64,000 nt of DNA from an uncultured Aquimarina sp. Lineage in GTDB: Bacteria; Bacteroidota; Bacteroidia; Flavobacteriales; Flavobacteriaceae. The DNA lies in contig CANLCT010000002.1 in assembly GCA_947489195.1 (NCBI GenBank), positions 62,001-126,000 of the forward strand. Reading direction: 5' to 3'. The position numbers and the translations under genes are program-made. The stretch's first letter is position 1, and each line of letters begins with the position of its first letter. Under the pieces are notes generated by a model. The model was not told where the DNA came from and searched no databases. It saw only the letters and a program-made list of their open reading frames with translations. Shown one piece after another: positions 27,644 to 36,626 of this stretch.

Positions 27644-28003
27644 ATGAAACATTTGAAGAATATTATTGTGGCATGTTTGTTATTTGTTTTTGCTCAAACC
27701 ATACAGGCACAAGATATAGCTAATCCATCAGAGTCTGTTAAAAAGAGTGTGATAAGAAATGTGAAGACATTAAAAAATAAATTGGTTTTATCTGTAAGTC
27801 AAACAGAAAAAGTGACTGAGCAAGTAACAAAATATGAAACGGCCAAGCATGATATTTATATGTCTAAAGATGATATGGATGTAAAAAACAAAAAACTTTC
27901 AGAATTAGAAGAGGAACATCATAAAAAAATAGAAGAGGTACTATCTGAAGCCCAACGCAAGAAATTTTTAGCTGCTATTGCCGATTCTAAAAAAGGAGTA
28001 TAA
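27644..28003 (+). CDS. small secreted helical protein
   Basis: The 119-residue protein has a signal peptide ending IQAQD (cleavage after Ala22) and then a charged, helix-forming stretch rich in Lys and Glu, with a likely coiled coil at about 75-110 (LSELEEEHHKKIEEVL). It resembles small periplasmic helical proteins in general, but I recognise no family. I use ATG 27644; a TTG lies two codons upstream. It stands alone between minus-strand genes. Confidence 0.65.
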   Translation: MKHLKNIIVACLLFVFAQTIQAQDIANPSESVKKSVIRNVKTLKNKLVLSVSQTEKVTEQVTKYETAKHDIYMSKDDMDVKNKKLSELEEEHHKKIEEVLSEAQRKKFLAAIADSKKGV

Positions 28004-28147
28004 AAAGAGAATTATTTGCGAACTAAAGTTTAATTTTTGTTTTTGAAATAGTTCAAAATTATTGAATGCTAATTAGGGTAGTTGTTTATTAATCGTTTTA
28101 GATTACTGATGTTATATATGTAAATATAAACAGTGCAAAAGCAATTA

Positions 28148-28489
28148 CTAGAATTGAAAAAGAAAATACTTTTGTTGTTTCGACTTTCTTAAAAAGCCAT
28201 CTTTTTTAAGTTCCCAAGAAAATAATATTTCTATTAGATTAGGCAATGGGTCAAAAATAAAATCAATTATATGATAACCCTCTTTTGCTTTGTTTTGAGT
28301 GTTTGTTTTTTCTTTTTTATCTGCTAGATATTTAGCAGTTTTGATTTTTTTTGTATCAACTTTACGAATTGCTAATTCTTTTTTAGCAAGTTCTACTGCT
28401 TTGGGATTCCATTTTTTTGATGCCCCAACAATTTTAAGTAATTCTTCTGTTGTTCTTTCTTTTATTGAAGGTTTAAAATCATCAATCAT
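28148..28489 (-). CDS. hypothetical protein, 113 residues
   Basis: The N-terminal half has the pattern RTTEELLKIVG…W.P.AVELAKKELAIR, a short helix pair seen in many Bacteroidetes proteins of unknown function. The C-terminal half is hydrophobic in part (IIDFIFDPLPNLIEILF), perhaps a membrane-associated helix, and ends in a basic tail. It follows the GT4 gene by 19 bases and is probably in the same operon. Confidence 0.65.
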   Translation of the reverse strand: MIDDFKPSIKERTTEELLKIVGASKKWNPKAVELAKKELAIRKVDTKKIKTAKYLADKKEKTNTQNKAKEGYHIIDFIFDPLPNLIEILFSWELKKDGFLRKSKQQKYFLFQF

Positions 28490-28508
28490 TACAACTGGTC
28501 TTAAAGAT

Positions 28509-29711
28509 TTAAAGGGATTCTTTTTCTAATGCATCATAAATTTTTAAAAATTCTTGATCTTTTTTTTGCTGGTATAAATGTAATAATTCTTTTTTACCGT
28601 TTGCACCAAGCCTTTTTCTGAAATCTTTATTTAAAAGTTGCGTAATAGCATTTCTAAAACTTTTATAATCAGAATAAATTAATCCGCAATTTGCATTTTC
28701 AATTAATGCTTTTTGGGCTTTACATGCAGTAGCAAGTATTGGAATTTCGCCATACATGTATTGAAAAAGTTTATTGGCAACACCCGAATCATGCTGTGCA
28801 TTGACCTTAAAAGGGGCTAAACCTAGGTCTATTTTTTTTAAATAAGCGGGTAAAAATTTCACATCTGCCCAGGGGATATAAGTAATATGTTCTTTAAGCT
28901 GAGGGCTGTTTATGCGAACATTAAAATCGGTTTTATCTGCTTTGTCGACAGGTCCAATAATGAGTAATCTAAATTGTAAACCTTCGGTTAAAAGAGATTG
29001 TATCCAAGGGAGTATATCAATAATGCCTCTGCGCTTGGCTACTACACCAAAATAAAAAAGGCTAGGTATATTTGAGTTGTAATCAATCTTTAATTCTTGA
29101 CTTTCATAATGCTTAAAACTCTCTAAATTGGGCATATTAGGATGCACAAATATGTTTTCTGTTTTTAAAAATGAAAATTTGGTTTTTAAATCTTGCTTAA
29201 AACTATTGCTTAGCACAATAAGTTTATCAGCATAATTTAAATAAGCAGCTTCTTTTTTGTACCATTTTTTTGGTTGTACTATGTGTTTTCGCCAACCTTT
29301 TGTTGCCCATTGGTAACTGTTAATTGCTGCTGGGTAGTTTTCATGTAAATCTAAGGTAAAGTGAACTTTGCGATTGCTTTTTTCTATACCTAAAAAACTG
29401 GCTTTACTCATATATAAATCATGAGCGTGAATAGCATCTAACTTAAAATCGACTATAAAATCAGCAATATATTTTGCCCAGAATTTTTCGTACAAACTTA
29501 GATTTGTACTGAGTAAAACGAATAAATCTTTAACTTTTCGAGGAAGCTTTATACGTGAAACATTAATGCCTTTATGAACTGCGTAATTTTTTCCAAAATC
29601 AAAACAAAGTACATGAACTTGATGTCCTTTATTTAAAAGTAGTTGAATTTCCTTTTGAACCCGATGGTCGTGATCAAATTCATTATCTACAATAACACCA
29701 ATTTTAAGCAT
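28509..29711 (-). CDS. glycosyltransferase family 4
   Basis: The 400-residue protein has the GT-B two-domain layout of GT4 enzymes: an N-terminal Rossmann domain (IGVIVDNEFDHDHRVQKE, DAIHAHDLYM), and a C-terminal donor domain with HDSGVANKLFQYMYGEIPILAT, where the E-x7-E region normally binds the sugar nucleotide. It probably adds a sugar to a surface glycan or glycolipid. It lies 22 bases after the FabH-like gene. Confidence 0.86.
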   Translation of the reverse strand: MLKIGVIVDNEFDHDHRVQKEIQLLLNKGHQVHVLCFDFGKNYAVHKGINVSRIKLPRKVKDLFVLLSTNLSLYEKFWAKYIADFIVDFKLDAIHAHDLYMSKASFLGIEKSNRKVHFTLDLHENYPAAINSYQWATKGWRKHIVQPKKWYKKEAAYLNYADKLIVLSNSFKQDLKTKFSFLKTENIFVHPNMPNLESFKHYESQELKIDYNSNIPSLFYFGVVAKRRGIIDILPWIQSLLTEGLQFRLLIIGPVDKADKTDFNVRINSPQLKEHITYIPWADVKFLPAYLKKIDLGLAPFKVNAQHDSGVANKLFQYMYGEIPILATACKAQKALIENANCGLIYSDYKSFRNAITQLLNKDFRKRLGANGKKELLHLYQQKKDQEFLKIYDALEKESL

Positions 29712-29733
29712 ATTTTATAATTAAAGCCAAAGC

Positions 29734-30789
29734 TTAATGTTGGTATACAATTGCATTTATATTCATTCCGGCGCCAACACTGGCTAATAAAAGAATATCA
29801 CCTTTATTAATTTGATGAGGGGCCAAGTTACCTTTTGTAATGAGGTCGTAAAGTGTTGGTATGGTAGCAACACTACTGTTTCCTAATTTGTTAATACACA
29901 TTGGCATAATGCCTTCGGGTACTTCCATATCAAAAAGTTCGTAAAAACGTTTTACAATGGCTTCATCCATTTTTTCATTAGCCTGATGTATGAGTATTTT
30001 TGAAACATCATTTATGCTAAATGGGCTCTTATCCAAGCATTTTTTCATGGCCAATGGGACATTTGTAAGTGCAAATTCATAAATTTTGCGCCCATGCATT
30101 TTAATAAAATAAGTTTTGTCGGCCTCAGAGTGATAGCTTTTTCCATTAAAAATGAAATTAGCCTCATCTAAGGTAAAGCTTGCAGTTTCATGGCTAAAAA
30201 CACCTCCTTCATCATCGGTTTTTTCAATAATACTTGCTCCTGCTCCATCTGCGTATATCATAGAGTCCCTATCATGTGGATCAATAACTCGCGATAATGA
30301 CTCGGCACCGATAACTAGACATTTTTTGGCAATACCCGCTTTAATAAATGCATTTGCTTGAATTACACCCTCAACCCAGCCAGGACAACCAAAAATAAGA
30401 TCATAGGCCACACAACCTGGATTTTTAATTTTTAACTTTTGCTTAACACGCGATGCCAAACTAGGAATCATATCGGCTTGCCCATCTCCGTATTTAACAT
30501 CTCCAAAATTATGCGAAACAATAATATAGTCAATAGTTTCAGGATCACACAAAGCGTGTTCAATGGCACGTTGAGCTGCAACATATGCCATGTCTGAAGT
30601 ATTTAAATGTTCGGCAGCATAACGGCGTTCTTCGATACCCGTAATGGCTACAAACTTTTTTATAATGACCTGATTGTTTTGTTTAAAACTTGATCCATCA
30701 GCATTTAAAAAAGAATGATTTTCAAAATTTTCATTAGCTACAATTTTATTAGGGATGTAGCTTCCAAGTCCAGTAATTTTAATACTCAA
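29734..30789 (-). CDS. 3-oxoacyl-ACP synthase III-like ketosynthase (FabH-like)
   Basis: The 351-residue protein has the thiolase-fold triad: Cys135 in IFGCPGWVEG, His268 in ILIHQANEKM and Asn304 in NKLGNSSVATIP. It has an extended N-terminal half compared with housekeeping FabH and belongs to the wider KASIII group used for special acyl chains or lipids. It heads a likely operon with the GT4 gene and the 113-residue gene, which hints at a glycolipid or acylated glycan; that link is inference. A -7 box lies at 30816-30823. Confidence 0.87.
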   Translation of the reverse strand: MSIKITGLGSYIPNKIVANENFENHSFLNADGSSFKQNNQVIIKKFVAITGIEERRYAAEHLNTSDMAYVAAQRAIEHALCDPETIDYIIVSHNFGDVKYGDGQADMIPSLASRVKQKLKIKNPGCVAYDLIFGCPGWVEGVIQANAFIKAGIAKKCLVIGAESLSRVIDPHDRDSMIYADGAGASIIEKTDDEGGVFSHETASFTLDEANFIFNGKSYHSEADKTYFIKMHGRKIYEFALTNVPLAMKKCLDKSPFSINDVSKILIHQANEKMDEAIVKRFYELFDMEVPEGIMPMCINKLGNSSVATIPTLYDLITKGNLAPHQINKGDILLLASVGAGMNINAIVYQH

Positions 30790-30815
30790 TGTGAGGTTTT
30801 TTTTGGTTGTTCGTA

Positions 30816-30823
30816 CAAATTTA
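30816..30823 (-). promoter_or_regulatory. -7 element of the FabH-like gene
   Basis: The minus strand reads TAAATTTG, a TAnnTTTG match 27 bases before the start codon, in the 40-base gap after the haemoglobin gene. Confidence 0.4.
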
Positions 30824-30829
30824 CAAAAC

Positions 30830-31195
30830 CTAAACGACTTTAGTTTTCATTACAGTAGCAATTGATAGTGCATTGGTTTTTAGCTTGTCAGAAATTAGTC
30901 CACAAAAATGCTTATCAATGGTTGTGTTTAATAAATGAATCCACTGATCAAAATGACTGTATTGCATTGGAGATTTGGAGTGAATATTTTTATGTATTTC
31001 TAATAAATTTTTGGAATAAGTGCCTTTGTGAAATAAATTATATTCCCAAAAATCTAAAATAACAGGAAGGTGTGTTTGTAAATCAATAGGAATAATATCA
31101 GTAAAGAAATAGCCTATTGTGGTATCATTAATTGCTTTTTCGTAGAAGGATTTAAAAACAAATTCTAAATCAGCACGGTTTTGAATATCATTCAT
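30830..31195 (-). CDS. group III truncated haemoglobin
   Basis: The 121-residue protein fits the group III family exemplified by Campylobacter Ctb: FYEKAI gives the B10 tyrosine (Tyr18), LLEIH the proximal histidine (His68), and HFDQWIHLL the conserved tryptophan (Trp85). It also has FWEYNLFHKGTY. It binds haem and O2 or NO; the physiological role is not fixed for the family. It lies upstream of the FabH-like gene on the same strand, in a window that also carries most of the haem pathway. Confidence 0.9.
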   Translation of the reverse strand: MNDIQNRADLEFVFKSFYEKAINDTTIGYFFTDIIPIDLQTHLPVILDFWEYNLFHKGTYSKNLLEIHKNIHSKSPMQYSHFDQWIHLLNTTIDKHFCGLISDKLKTNALSIATVMKTKVV

Positions 31196-31256
31196 TATGA
31201 CTAAAGTCTGGGTTTTATACTATTCAATTTAAGTACTTGTTTTTTTGATTTTGTGT

Positions 31257-31838
31257 TTAAGGAGTAAATTTATTAAAATCAACAGGATCAAAATTGTCAA
31301 ATAATAAAGGCATTTTTTCAAAAAACTCTTGCTCTTCGGGGCTAATAATTTCAGGGAAAAGTTTGGGGGTTGCTTTGGTCATTTGCCAATACCAAAATCC
31401 CCGAGATTTCATTAAAAGGTTAAAATATTCATTAAAACTTGATGCTATGGGGTAATAATAACCATCTTCATCTTTAAAATGTACGGGAGTTAATTTATTT
31501 TGAGGACTAATCCATAATCCGCTGTTGGCCTCTGCAATAAAATAATCTAAACCCAGATAATTCGGATTAGTATATTCTGATGGTTTTGTAAAAACCGTTG
31601 CTGCCGAAGCTATTCGTATATTGCCATAACTGTCTCTGTCTTCATAAGAATCTTTTAAATCCCATTCCACTTCAAAACCATCCATTTCATTGTAAAAATC
31701 AATAATTACGGAGTCAATTTTGGAGTAAATGCCCAAATTAAATGGTTTTGGAGGTCTTATGTTAAATTTTTTTAATGTTATTAACGGATGATTCTCTAAT
31801 TCTTTTTTTAAATGAACTAATTTTTTCGTGAATAACAT
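31257..31838 (-). CDS. SUKH (SMI1/KNR4)-like protein
   Basis: The 193-residue protein has the loose SUKH pattern: IDSVIIDFYNEMDGFEVEW, followed by a strand with GNIRIAS and a late FNEYFNLLMKSRGFWYW. SUKH domains occur as immunity proteins and in other roles; no toxin gene is nearby. It follows gcvP by 24 bases and may be read through from it. Family placement is tentative. Confidence 0.6.
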   Translation of the reverse strand: MLFTKKLVHLKKELENHPLITLKKFNIRPPKPFNLGIYSKIDSVIIDFYNEMDGFEVEWDLKDSYEDRDSYGNIRIASAATVFTKPSEYTNPNYLGLDYFIAEANSGLWISPQNKLTPVHFKDEDGYYYPIASSFNEYFNLLMKSRGFWYWQMTKATPKLFPEIISPEEQEFFEKMPLLFDNFDPVDFNKFTP

Positions 31839-31862
31839 CGTAATTAATTTTAAGGATTAGTT

Positions 31863-34709
31863 TTATGCATAAGATTCAATAGGAGCGCAACTACAAATTA
31901 AATTTCTGTCTCCGTGTGCCTCGTCAATTCGATTAACACTTGGCCAAAACTTATTTTCATGAATATAAGCTAATGGATAAGCAGCTTGATTTCTGCTATA
32001 AGGAAAATCCCATATATCCGCAGTAAGTTGCTCTAATGTGTGTGGTGCATTCTTTAGAATATTATTAGGGTTTTCTGAATTCACAGAAGCAATTTCCTTT
32101 CTAATTGAAATCATAGCATCACAAAAGCGATCCAATTCAGCCAAACTTTCACTTTCTGTAGGTTCTATCATAAGTGTGCCAGCTACAGGAAACGAAACTG
32201 TTGGTGCATGAAACCCATAATCCATGAGGCGTTTAGCAATGTCAGAAACTTCGACGCTTTGATCTTTAAAAGGCCTACAGTCAATAATTAATTCGTGAGC
32301 AGCTCTATTCATAACACCAGAATAAAGGGTGTCATAATGACCAGCAAGTCGTTCTTTAATATAGTTAGCGTTTAAAATTGCCATTTCGGTAGCTTTTGTA
32401 AGCCCTTTAGTACCTAACATTTTGATATATCCATAGGATATTAAGCAAGCTAAAGCAGAGCCAAAAGGGGCAGCTGAAATTGCAGTAATGGCTTTATTTC
32501 CTCCTGTTTTAATTATTGGATTTCCTGGCAAAAAAGGAACGAGTTGCTCGGCAACACAAATTGGACCTACTCCAGGGCCACCACCACCATGTGGAATGGC
32601 AAATGTTTTGTGTAAATTCAAATGACATACATCGGCACCAATAGCTCCAGGATTTGTTAGACCTACTTGAGCATTCATATTGGCACCATCCATATAAACT
32701 TGACCTCCATATTGATGTATAATACTGGTGATTTCTTTAATTTCTGACTCAAAAACTCCATGAGTAGAAGGGTAAGTGACCATTAGTGCCGCTAAATTAT
32801 CTTTGTGGAGTTCAGCTTTTTCGCGTAAATCATTTACATCAATATTTCCATTGCTAGCGGCTTTAGTCACGACAACCTTCATGCCAGCCATTACTGCCGA
32901 TGCAGGGTTTGTACCGTGAGCCGAAGAAGGAATCAAACAGATATTACGATGATAATCACCATTGTTTTCATGGTAAGCTTTTATTACCATAAGACCAGCA
33001 AACTCTCCTTGTGCACCAGAGTTTGGTTGTAAAGAGGTAGCACTAAAACCTGTAATTTCAGAAAGCATTCTTTCTAGTTCGGTAAGCAAGTGTTGATAGC
33101 CTTTAGCCTGTTTAACAGGAACAAAGGGGTGAATGTTATTCCATTGAGCATTACTTAAAGGAAGCATTTCGGCTGCTGCATTCAATTTCATGGTACAGGA
33201 GCCTAAGGCTATCATGGAATGGTTTAAAGAAAGATCTTTACGTTCTAACTTTTTTATGTAACGCATTAACTCAGTTTCTGAATGATAAGATTGAAAAGTA
33301 TCATGGATTAAAAATTCAGTATTTCTTTTAACACTATTTTCAATTCTAAATTCAGTTTCTAGAGCTGTAATTGTTTTATGTTCACTGTTTTTAATAGAGG
33401 CGAAAACACCACAAATGGTATTGATATCTTCAACAGAAGTGGTTTCGTTGATAGCAATTGAAACTGAATTTTTATTTGGATAATAGAAATTTATCTTATG
33501 CTTTTCAGCTTTATTTTTTAGTAGTTCACTATTTTCGACATCAAAAAGTAGTGTGTCAAAAAATTGTTTGTTTTTTTGATGGTATCCTAGTTTTGCAATT
33601 TCTTTTTCTAAGGTAGCGGCTTTTAAATGGATATTTGTTGCTATGCTTTTTAAGCCTTTAGGTCCATGATATACGGCATACATGCCAGCCATAACGGCTA
33701 ATAGTACTTGAGCAGTGCATATGTTTGAAGTAGCTTTATCTCTTTTAATATGCTGTTCTCGAGTTTGTAATGCCATTCGAAGAGCTCGTTTGCCTTGTCG
33801 GTCTTTGGATACTCCAATAATTCGGCCAGGAATTGTACGTTTGTAAACGGCTTTAGTGGCAAAATAAGCAGCATGTGGCCCGCCATAACCAAGGGGAATT
33901 CCAAAGCGTTGTGTAGTTCCAACAACAACATCGGCACCCATTTCTCCAGGAGCTTTTAGGCTTACTAAACTCATAATATCGGCTGCAAAAGCTACTTTGA
34001 TATCGTTGTTTTTGGATTGAGCTACAAAATCAGTGTAATCAAATATTTCTCCGGTTTTACCAGGGTACTGTAGTAATACACCAAAATAATCTGGAGAAAA
34101 GTTAAAGGATTGGTGATTACCTATAACAATTTCAATATCCAATGGAATAGCCCTAGTTTGGAGTAGTGAAATAGTTTGTGGTAAAGTTTCTTCAGAAATA
34201 AAAAACTTATTGATATTGTTTTTTTTCTGTTGGCGGTTGCGTAAAGCAAACAACATTGTCATTGCTTCTGCGGCAGCGGTACTTTCATCAAGTAATGAAG
34301 CATTAGCAAGTTCCATACCCGTAAGTTCAACAACCATTGTTTGGTAATTGAGTAAGGCTTCGAGTCGACCTTGCGCAATTTCTGCTTGATATGGCGTGTA
34401 CGCGGTATACCAGCCTGGATTTTCTAAAATATTACGTTGAATAACAGCAGGAACACACGCCTCATGATAACCCAGACCTATGTAAGATTTAAATACCTCA
34501 TTTTTTTTACCTAATTCGTGAATATGTTTTAGGTAATCATATTCTGAAATAGCTTGGTCTAGTTGTAAAGGTTCTTGTAACCGAATATTATCAGGAATTG
34601 TTTCGTAAATCAACTGTTCTAAATTATCTGCTTGAACAGTTTTAAGCATGGTTTTCAGTTCTTTTTCTGAGATACCAATATGACGGTCACTAAATTGGGG
34701 TGTATTCAT
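31863..34709 (-). CDS. gcvP: glycine dehydrogenase (decarboxylating), P-protein of the glycine cleavage system
   Basis: The 948-residue single-chain P-protein has duplicated PLP-enzyme halves. The second half has LNLHKTFAIPHGGGGPG with the lysine that binds PLP, and SSAHGTNPASA. It decarboxylates glycine and passes the methylamine group to lipoylated GcvH. gcvH and gcvT are not nearby, as is common in Bacteroidetes. The 118-base upstream gap is too short for a tandem glycine riboswitch and none was seen. A TATTTTTG -7 box lies at 34736-34743. Confidence 0.96.
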   Translation of the reverse strand: MNTPQFSDRHIGISEKELKTMLKTVQADNLEQLIYETIPDNIRLQEPLQLDQAISEYDYLKHIHELGKKNEVFKSYIGLGYHEACVPAVIQRNILENPGWYTAYTPYQAEIAQGRLEALLNYQTMVVELTGMELANASLLDESTAAAEAMTMLFALRNRQQKKNNINKFFISEETLPQTISLLQTRAIPLDIEIVIGNHQSFNFSPDYFGVLLQYPGKTGEIFDYTDFVAQSKNNDIKVAFAADIMSLVSLKAPGEMGADVVVGTTQRFGIPLGYGGPHAAYFATKAVYKRTIPGRIIGVSKDRQGKRALRMALQTREQHIKRDKATSNICTAQVLLAVMAGMYAVYHGPKGLKSIATNIHLKAATLEKEIAKLGYHQKNKQFFDTLLFDVENSELLKNKAEKHKINFYYPNKNSVSIAINETTSVEDINTICGVFASIKNSEHKTITALETEFRIENSVKRNTEFLIHDTFQSYHSETELMRYIKKLERKDLSLNHSMIALGSCTMKLNAAAEMLPLSNAQWNNIHPFVPVKQAKGYQHLLTELERMLSEITGFSATSLQPNSGAQGEFAGLMVIKAYHENNGDYHRNICLIPSSAHGTNPASAVMAGMKVVVTKAASNGNIDVNDLREKAELHKDNLAALMVTYPSTHGVFESEIKEITSIIHQYGGQVYMDGANMNAQVGLTNPGAIGADVCHLNLHKTFAIPHGGGGPGVGPICVAEQLVPFLPGNPIIKTGGNKAITAISAAPFGSALACLISYGYIKMLGTKGLTKATEMAILNANYIKERLAGHYDTLYSGVMNRAAHELIIDCRPFKDQSVEVSDIAKRLMDYGFHAPTVSFPVAGTLMIEPTESESLAELDRFCDAMISIRKEIASVNSENPNNILKNAPHTLEQLTADIWDFPYSRNQAAYPLAYIHENKFWPSVNRIDEAHGDRNLICSCAPIESYA

Positions 34710-34735
34710 GTGTTAATACATTGAATTTTAGGCTG

Positions 34736-34743
34736 CAAAAATA
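34736..34743 (-). promoter_or_regulatory. -7 element of gcvP
   Basis: The minus strand reads TATTTTTG (TAnnTTTG), 26 bases before the gcvP start codon. Confidence 0.45.
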
Positions 34744-34827
34744 CGCATATTATCTAGTAGTTTTTTAAAAAAAATAGCGTACAATTGTTAAGTTTTCAAC
34801 TTTTATATTAACATTGCTAGTAAAGTA

Positions 34828-35637
34828 ATGAGACGTTTTTTTTTATCCATTTTTAGGTTTTATATTGAAGCGAGTATACATGTGTCATTAGCGGTGTATG
34901 CATTGCTTAAGGTTTTTTTGTTAAAAAATGCACTTGAGTCTGATTTCTATTTGTCTGGGACTATTTTTTTTGGGGCTATTACTGGCTATAATTTTGTCAA
35001 ATATGCGCCTGTTGCTAAGCTTCATCATCGAAGTTTGACAAGATTTTTCAAAGGAATTCAATTTTTTTCGTTATTCAGTTTTATCGGGTTGGTTTATTGC
35101 GCTTTTAAACTGCCTATGTATACATTGTTGGTACTAGCTTTTGGTGGTTTTTTTGTGTTTTTGTATGCAATACCCGTAGTGTTAAAACAAAACTTACGTT
35201 CTTTTTCTGGAGTAAAAATATATGTTGTAGCTTTAAGTTGGGTGTTAACAGTAGTTGTTGTTCCTGCAATTCATTATAGTTTACCCATTGACTTGGTTTT
35301 TTTTACTCATGCTATACAGGTGTTTGTATTTGTAGTAGCGTTAATTATTCCTTTTGATATTAGAGATTTAAATTATGATGATAAGAAATTACAAACTTTG
35401 CCACAGGTAATTGGAATAGCTAATGCAAAATTAGTAGGAGCTATTTTGATGATTTTGTTTTTTGTTGCAGAATTGATGATATCAAAAAAGCCTGATGCTA
35501 TTGTAGCAACAGGCTTAATGTCTATTTTAACTATTTTTTTTATTTACAAAACCTCTGTTACAAATTCAAAATTTTATTGTTCTTTTTATGTTGAATCAGT
35601 ACCACTTGTTTTTTGGCTATTGTTATTGGTTGTTTGA
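34828..35637 (+). CDS. UbiA-like integral membrane protein
   Basis: The 269-residue protein has about eight hydrophobic helices. The segment IPFDIRDLNYDDKKLQTLP resembles the second Asp-rich motif of UbiA prenyltransferases (DxxxD followed by TLP..IG). The first motif, normally NDxxDxxxD, is replaced by NFVKYAPVAKL, which lacks the aspartates. It may be a divergent or catalytically altered member of the superfamily. It is divergent from gcvP and its end overlaps the convergent anti-sigma gene by 15 bases. Confidence 0.65.
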   Translation: MRRFFLSIFRFYIEASIHVSLAVYALLKVFLLKNALESDFYLSGTIFFGAITGYNFVKYAPVAKLHHRSLTRFFKGIQFFSLFSFIGLVYCAFKLPMYTLLVLAFGGFFVFLYAIPVVLKQNLRSFSGVKIYVVALSWVLTVVVVPAIHYSLPIDLVFFTHAIQVFVFVVALIIPFDIRDLNYDDKKLQTLPQVIGIANAKLVGAILMILFFVAELMISKKPDAIVATGLMSILTIFFIYKTSVTNSKFYCSFYVESVPLVFWLLLLVV

Positions 35638-35913
35638 TTGTTGCTTAGCAAGCTCTTTTTCAAATATATTTTGCAGATCGCTCTTTTCATTAGTAGCCAT
35701 TGCGCAACTATGTTGATTATTCTTCTTCATAGATTTTGTAAGCTTTATATTATTGCTTGTATATTTTTGACAAGCTTTACAAAATGCTAAATGTATATTA
35801 AGCTTAATTTTTTCTAGCAAAGATGCTTCATTGTATTGTGATTTATCACAAACATGTTGAGCTTCATCACATGGGATAAGCAATTTGTAATCTTTTTTCA
35901 TCGACATACTCAT
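35623..35913 (-). CDS. anti-sigma-like zinc-binding protein, paralogue 1
   Basis: The 96-residue protein has CDEAQHVCDKSQYNEASLLE and HLAFCKAC, giving a Hx3Cx2C zinc motif as in ZAS anti-sigma factors but no membrane helix. It is closely similar to the protein at 36344-36619. The gene begins 8 bases after the remains of a sigma-factor 3' end (35921-36040), the same arrangement as the intact pair, so it looks like a duplicate that has lost its partner. Its 3' end overlaps the convergent UbiA-like gene. Confidence 0.72.
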   Translation of the reverse strand: MSMSMKKDYKLLIPCDEAQHVCDKSQYNEASLLEKIKLNIHLAFCKACQKYTSNNIKLTKSMKKNNQHSCAMATNEKSDLQNIFEKELAKQQSNNQ

Positions 35914-35920
35914 AGTAATA

Positions 35921-36040
35921 AATTTAAACCATTTTTTTCGAAAGCAATCATGCTAATTCAACTATAATGATGCTTGGGCTATTGTTTAGACGTAATGCTG
36001 TTGAATTCATTACAATAAATTCAATGTTAACAAAAATTCT
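35921..36040 (-). pseudogene. decayed 3' end of a duplicated ECF sigma-factor gene
   Basis: On the minus strand this stretch can be aligned with the end of the sigma gene at 36627-37181. GTAATGAATT (36005-36014 region) corresponds to codons for C-N-E-F, and TTAGACG on the + strand is shared in the matching position. The last codons read MIAFEKNGL, against MAACMEKNWF in the intact gene. Single-base gaps and in-frame stops break the frame. Similarity fades upstream of about 36040. I infer that a sigma/anti-sigma unit was duplicated in tandem and this sigma copy decayed. Confidence 0.6.
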
Positions 36041-36343
36041 TTCAAAAAAGGCTTACTTCGTGTTAAATATTAAGGAAGCTTTTGCTTTTAGACGTCAAAA
36101 ATAAGCATATTAAAGTTTTAATTTCAAAAAATATAGATTTTTTGAATCAGAAAGAAGAGGATTTGAATAAGATGTAATAATTTGAAGCTTAGATTTTATA
36201 TCCTTGTAATATAAAACGTAAGAAAAATACGTAGCGGTATGTAGTTGCGAAATATTTAAGCTGTTTGTTGTCTTTGTTTGTTAATTAAAGTAAATGTGTT
36301 GTTGGCTTTAATTAACCCATAGTAAAACAACAAACAATTCAAA
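36041..36343. other. intergenic stretch between the sigma relic and the second anti-sigma gene
   Basis: About 300 bases of AT-rich DNA with no open frame of note. If the duplication reading is right, the rest of the lost sigma gene would have lain here; I see no trace of it by eye. Confidence 0.4.
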
Positions 36344-36619
36344 TTATTTACGAAGTTCTTTTTCGAACATACTTTGTAGGCTGTTTTTTTCACTTAATTC
36401 TAGGTGTAAACTTTCTTGAGAATTACTTTTTTTAATAACAGCAGTAAGCTTTGTGTTGTTTCTATTGTATTGAAGGCATACCTTACAAAATGCTAAGTGT
36501 AGACTTAATTTTATTTTTTCAAGTAACGAAGCTTCGTTGTATTGTGATTTATCACAAACATGTTGTGCTTCATCACAAGGAATAAATATGTTGTAATCTT
36601 TTTTCATCGTCAAATTCAT
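36344..36619 (-). CDS. anti-sigma-like zinc-binding protein, paralogue 2
   Basis: The protein (91 residues from the ATG at 36619) has the same CDEAQHVCDKSQYNEASLLE and HLAFCKVC motifs as paralogue 1; zinc binding by Hx3Cx2C is likely. I chose ATG 36619 because it matches the N-terminus of paralogue 1 (four residues before MKKDY) and lies 8 bases after the sigma stop; the frame stays open further into the sigma gene. It is cotranscribed with the sigma factor and probably restrains it in the cytoplasm. Confidence 0.75.
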   Translation of the reverse strand: MNLTMKKDYNIFIPCDEAQHVCDKSQYNEASLLEKIKLSLHLAFCKVCLQYNRNNTKLTAVIKKSNSQESLHLELSEKNSLQSMFEKELRK

Positions 36620-36626
36620 TAAAATG

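Noticed and set aside
34710..34827. Glycine riboswitch before gcvP
   Set aside because: The gap is only 118 bases, shared with a divergent gene, and no tandem aptamer-like purine-rich motifs are visible.
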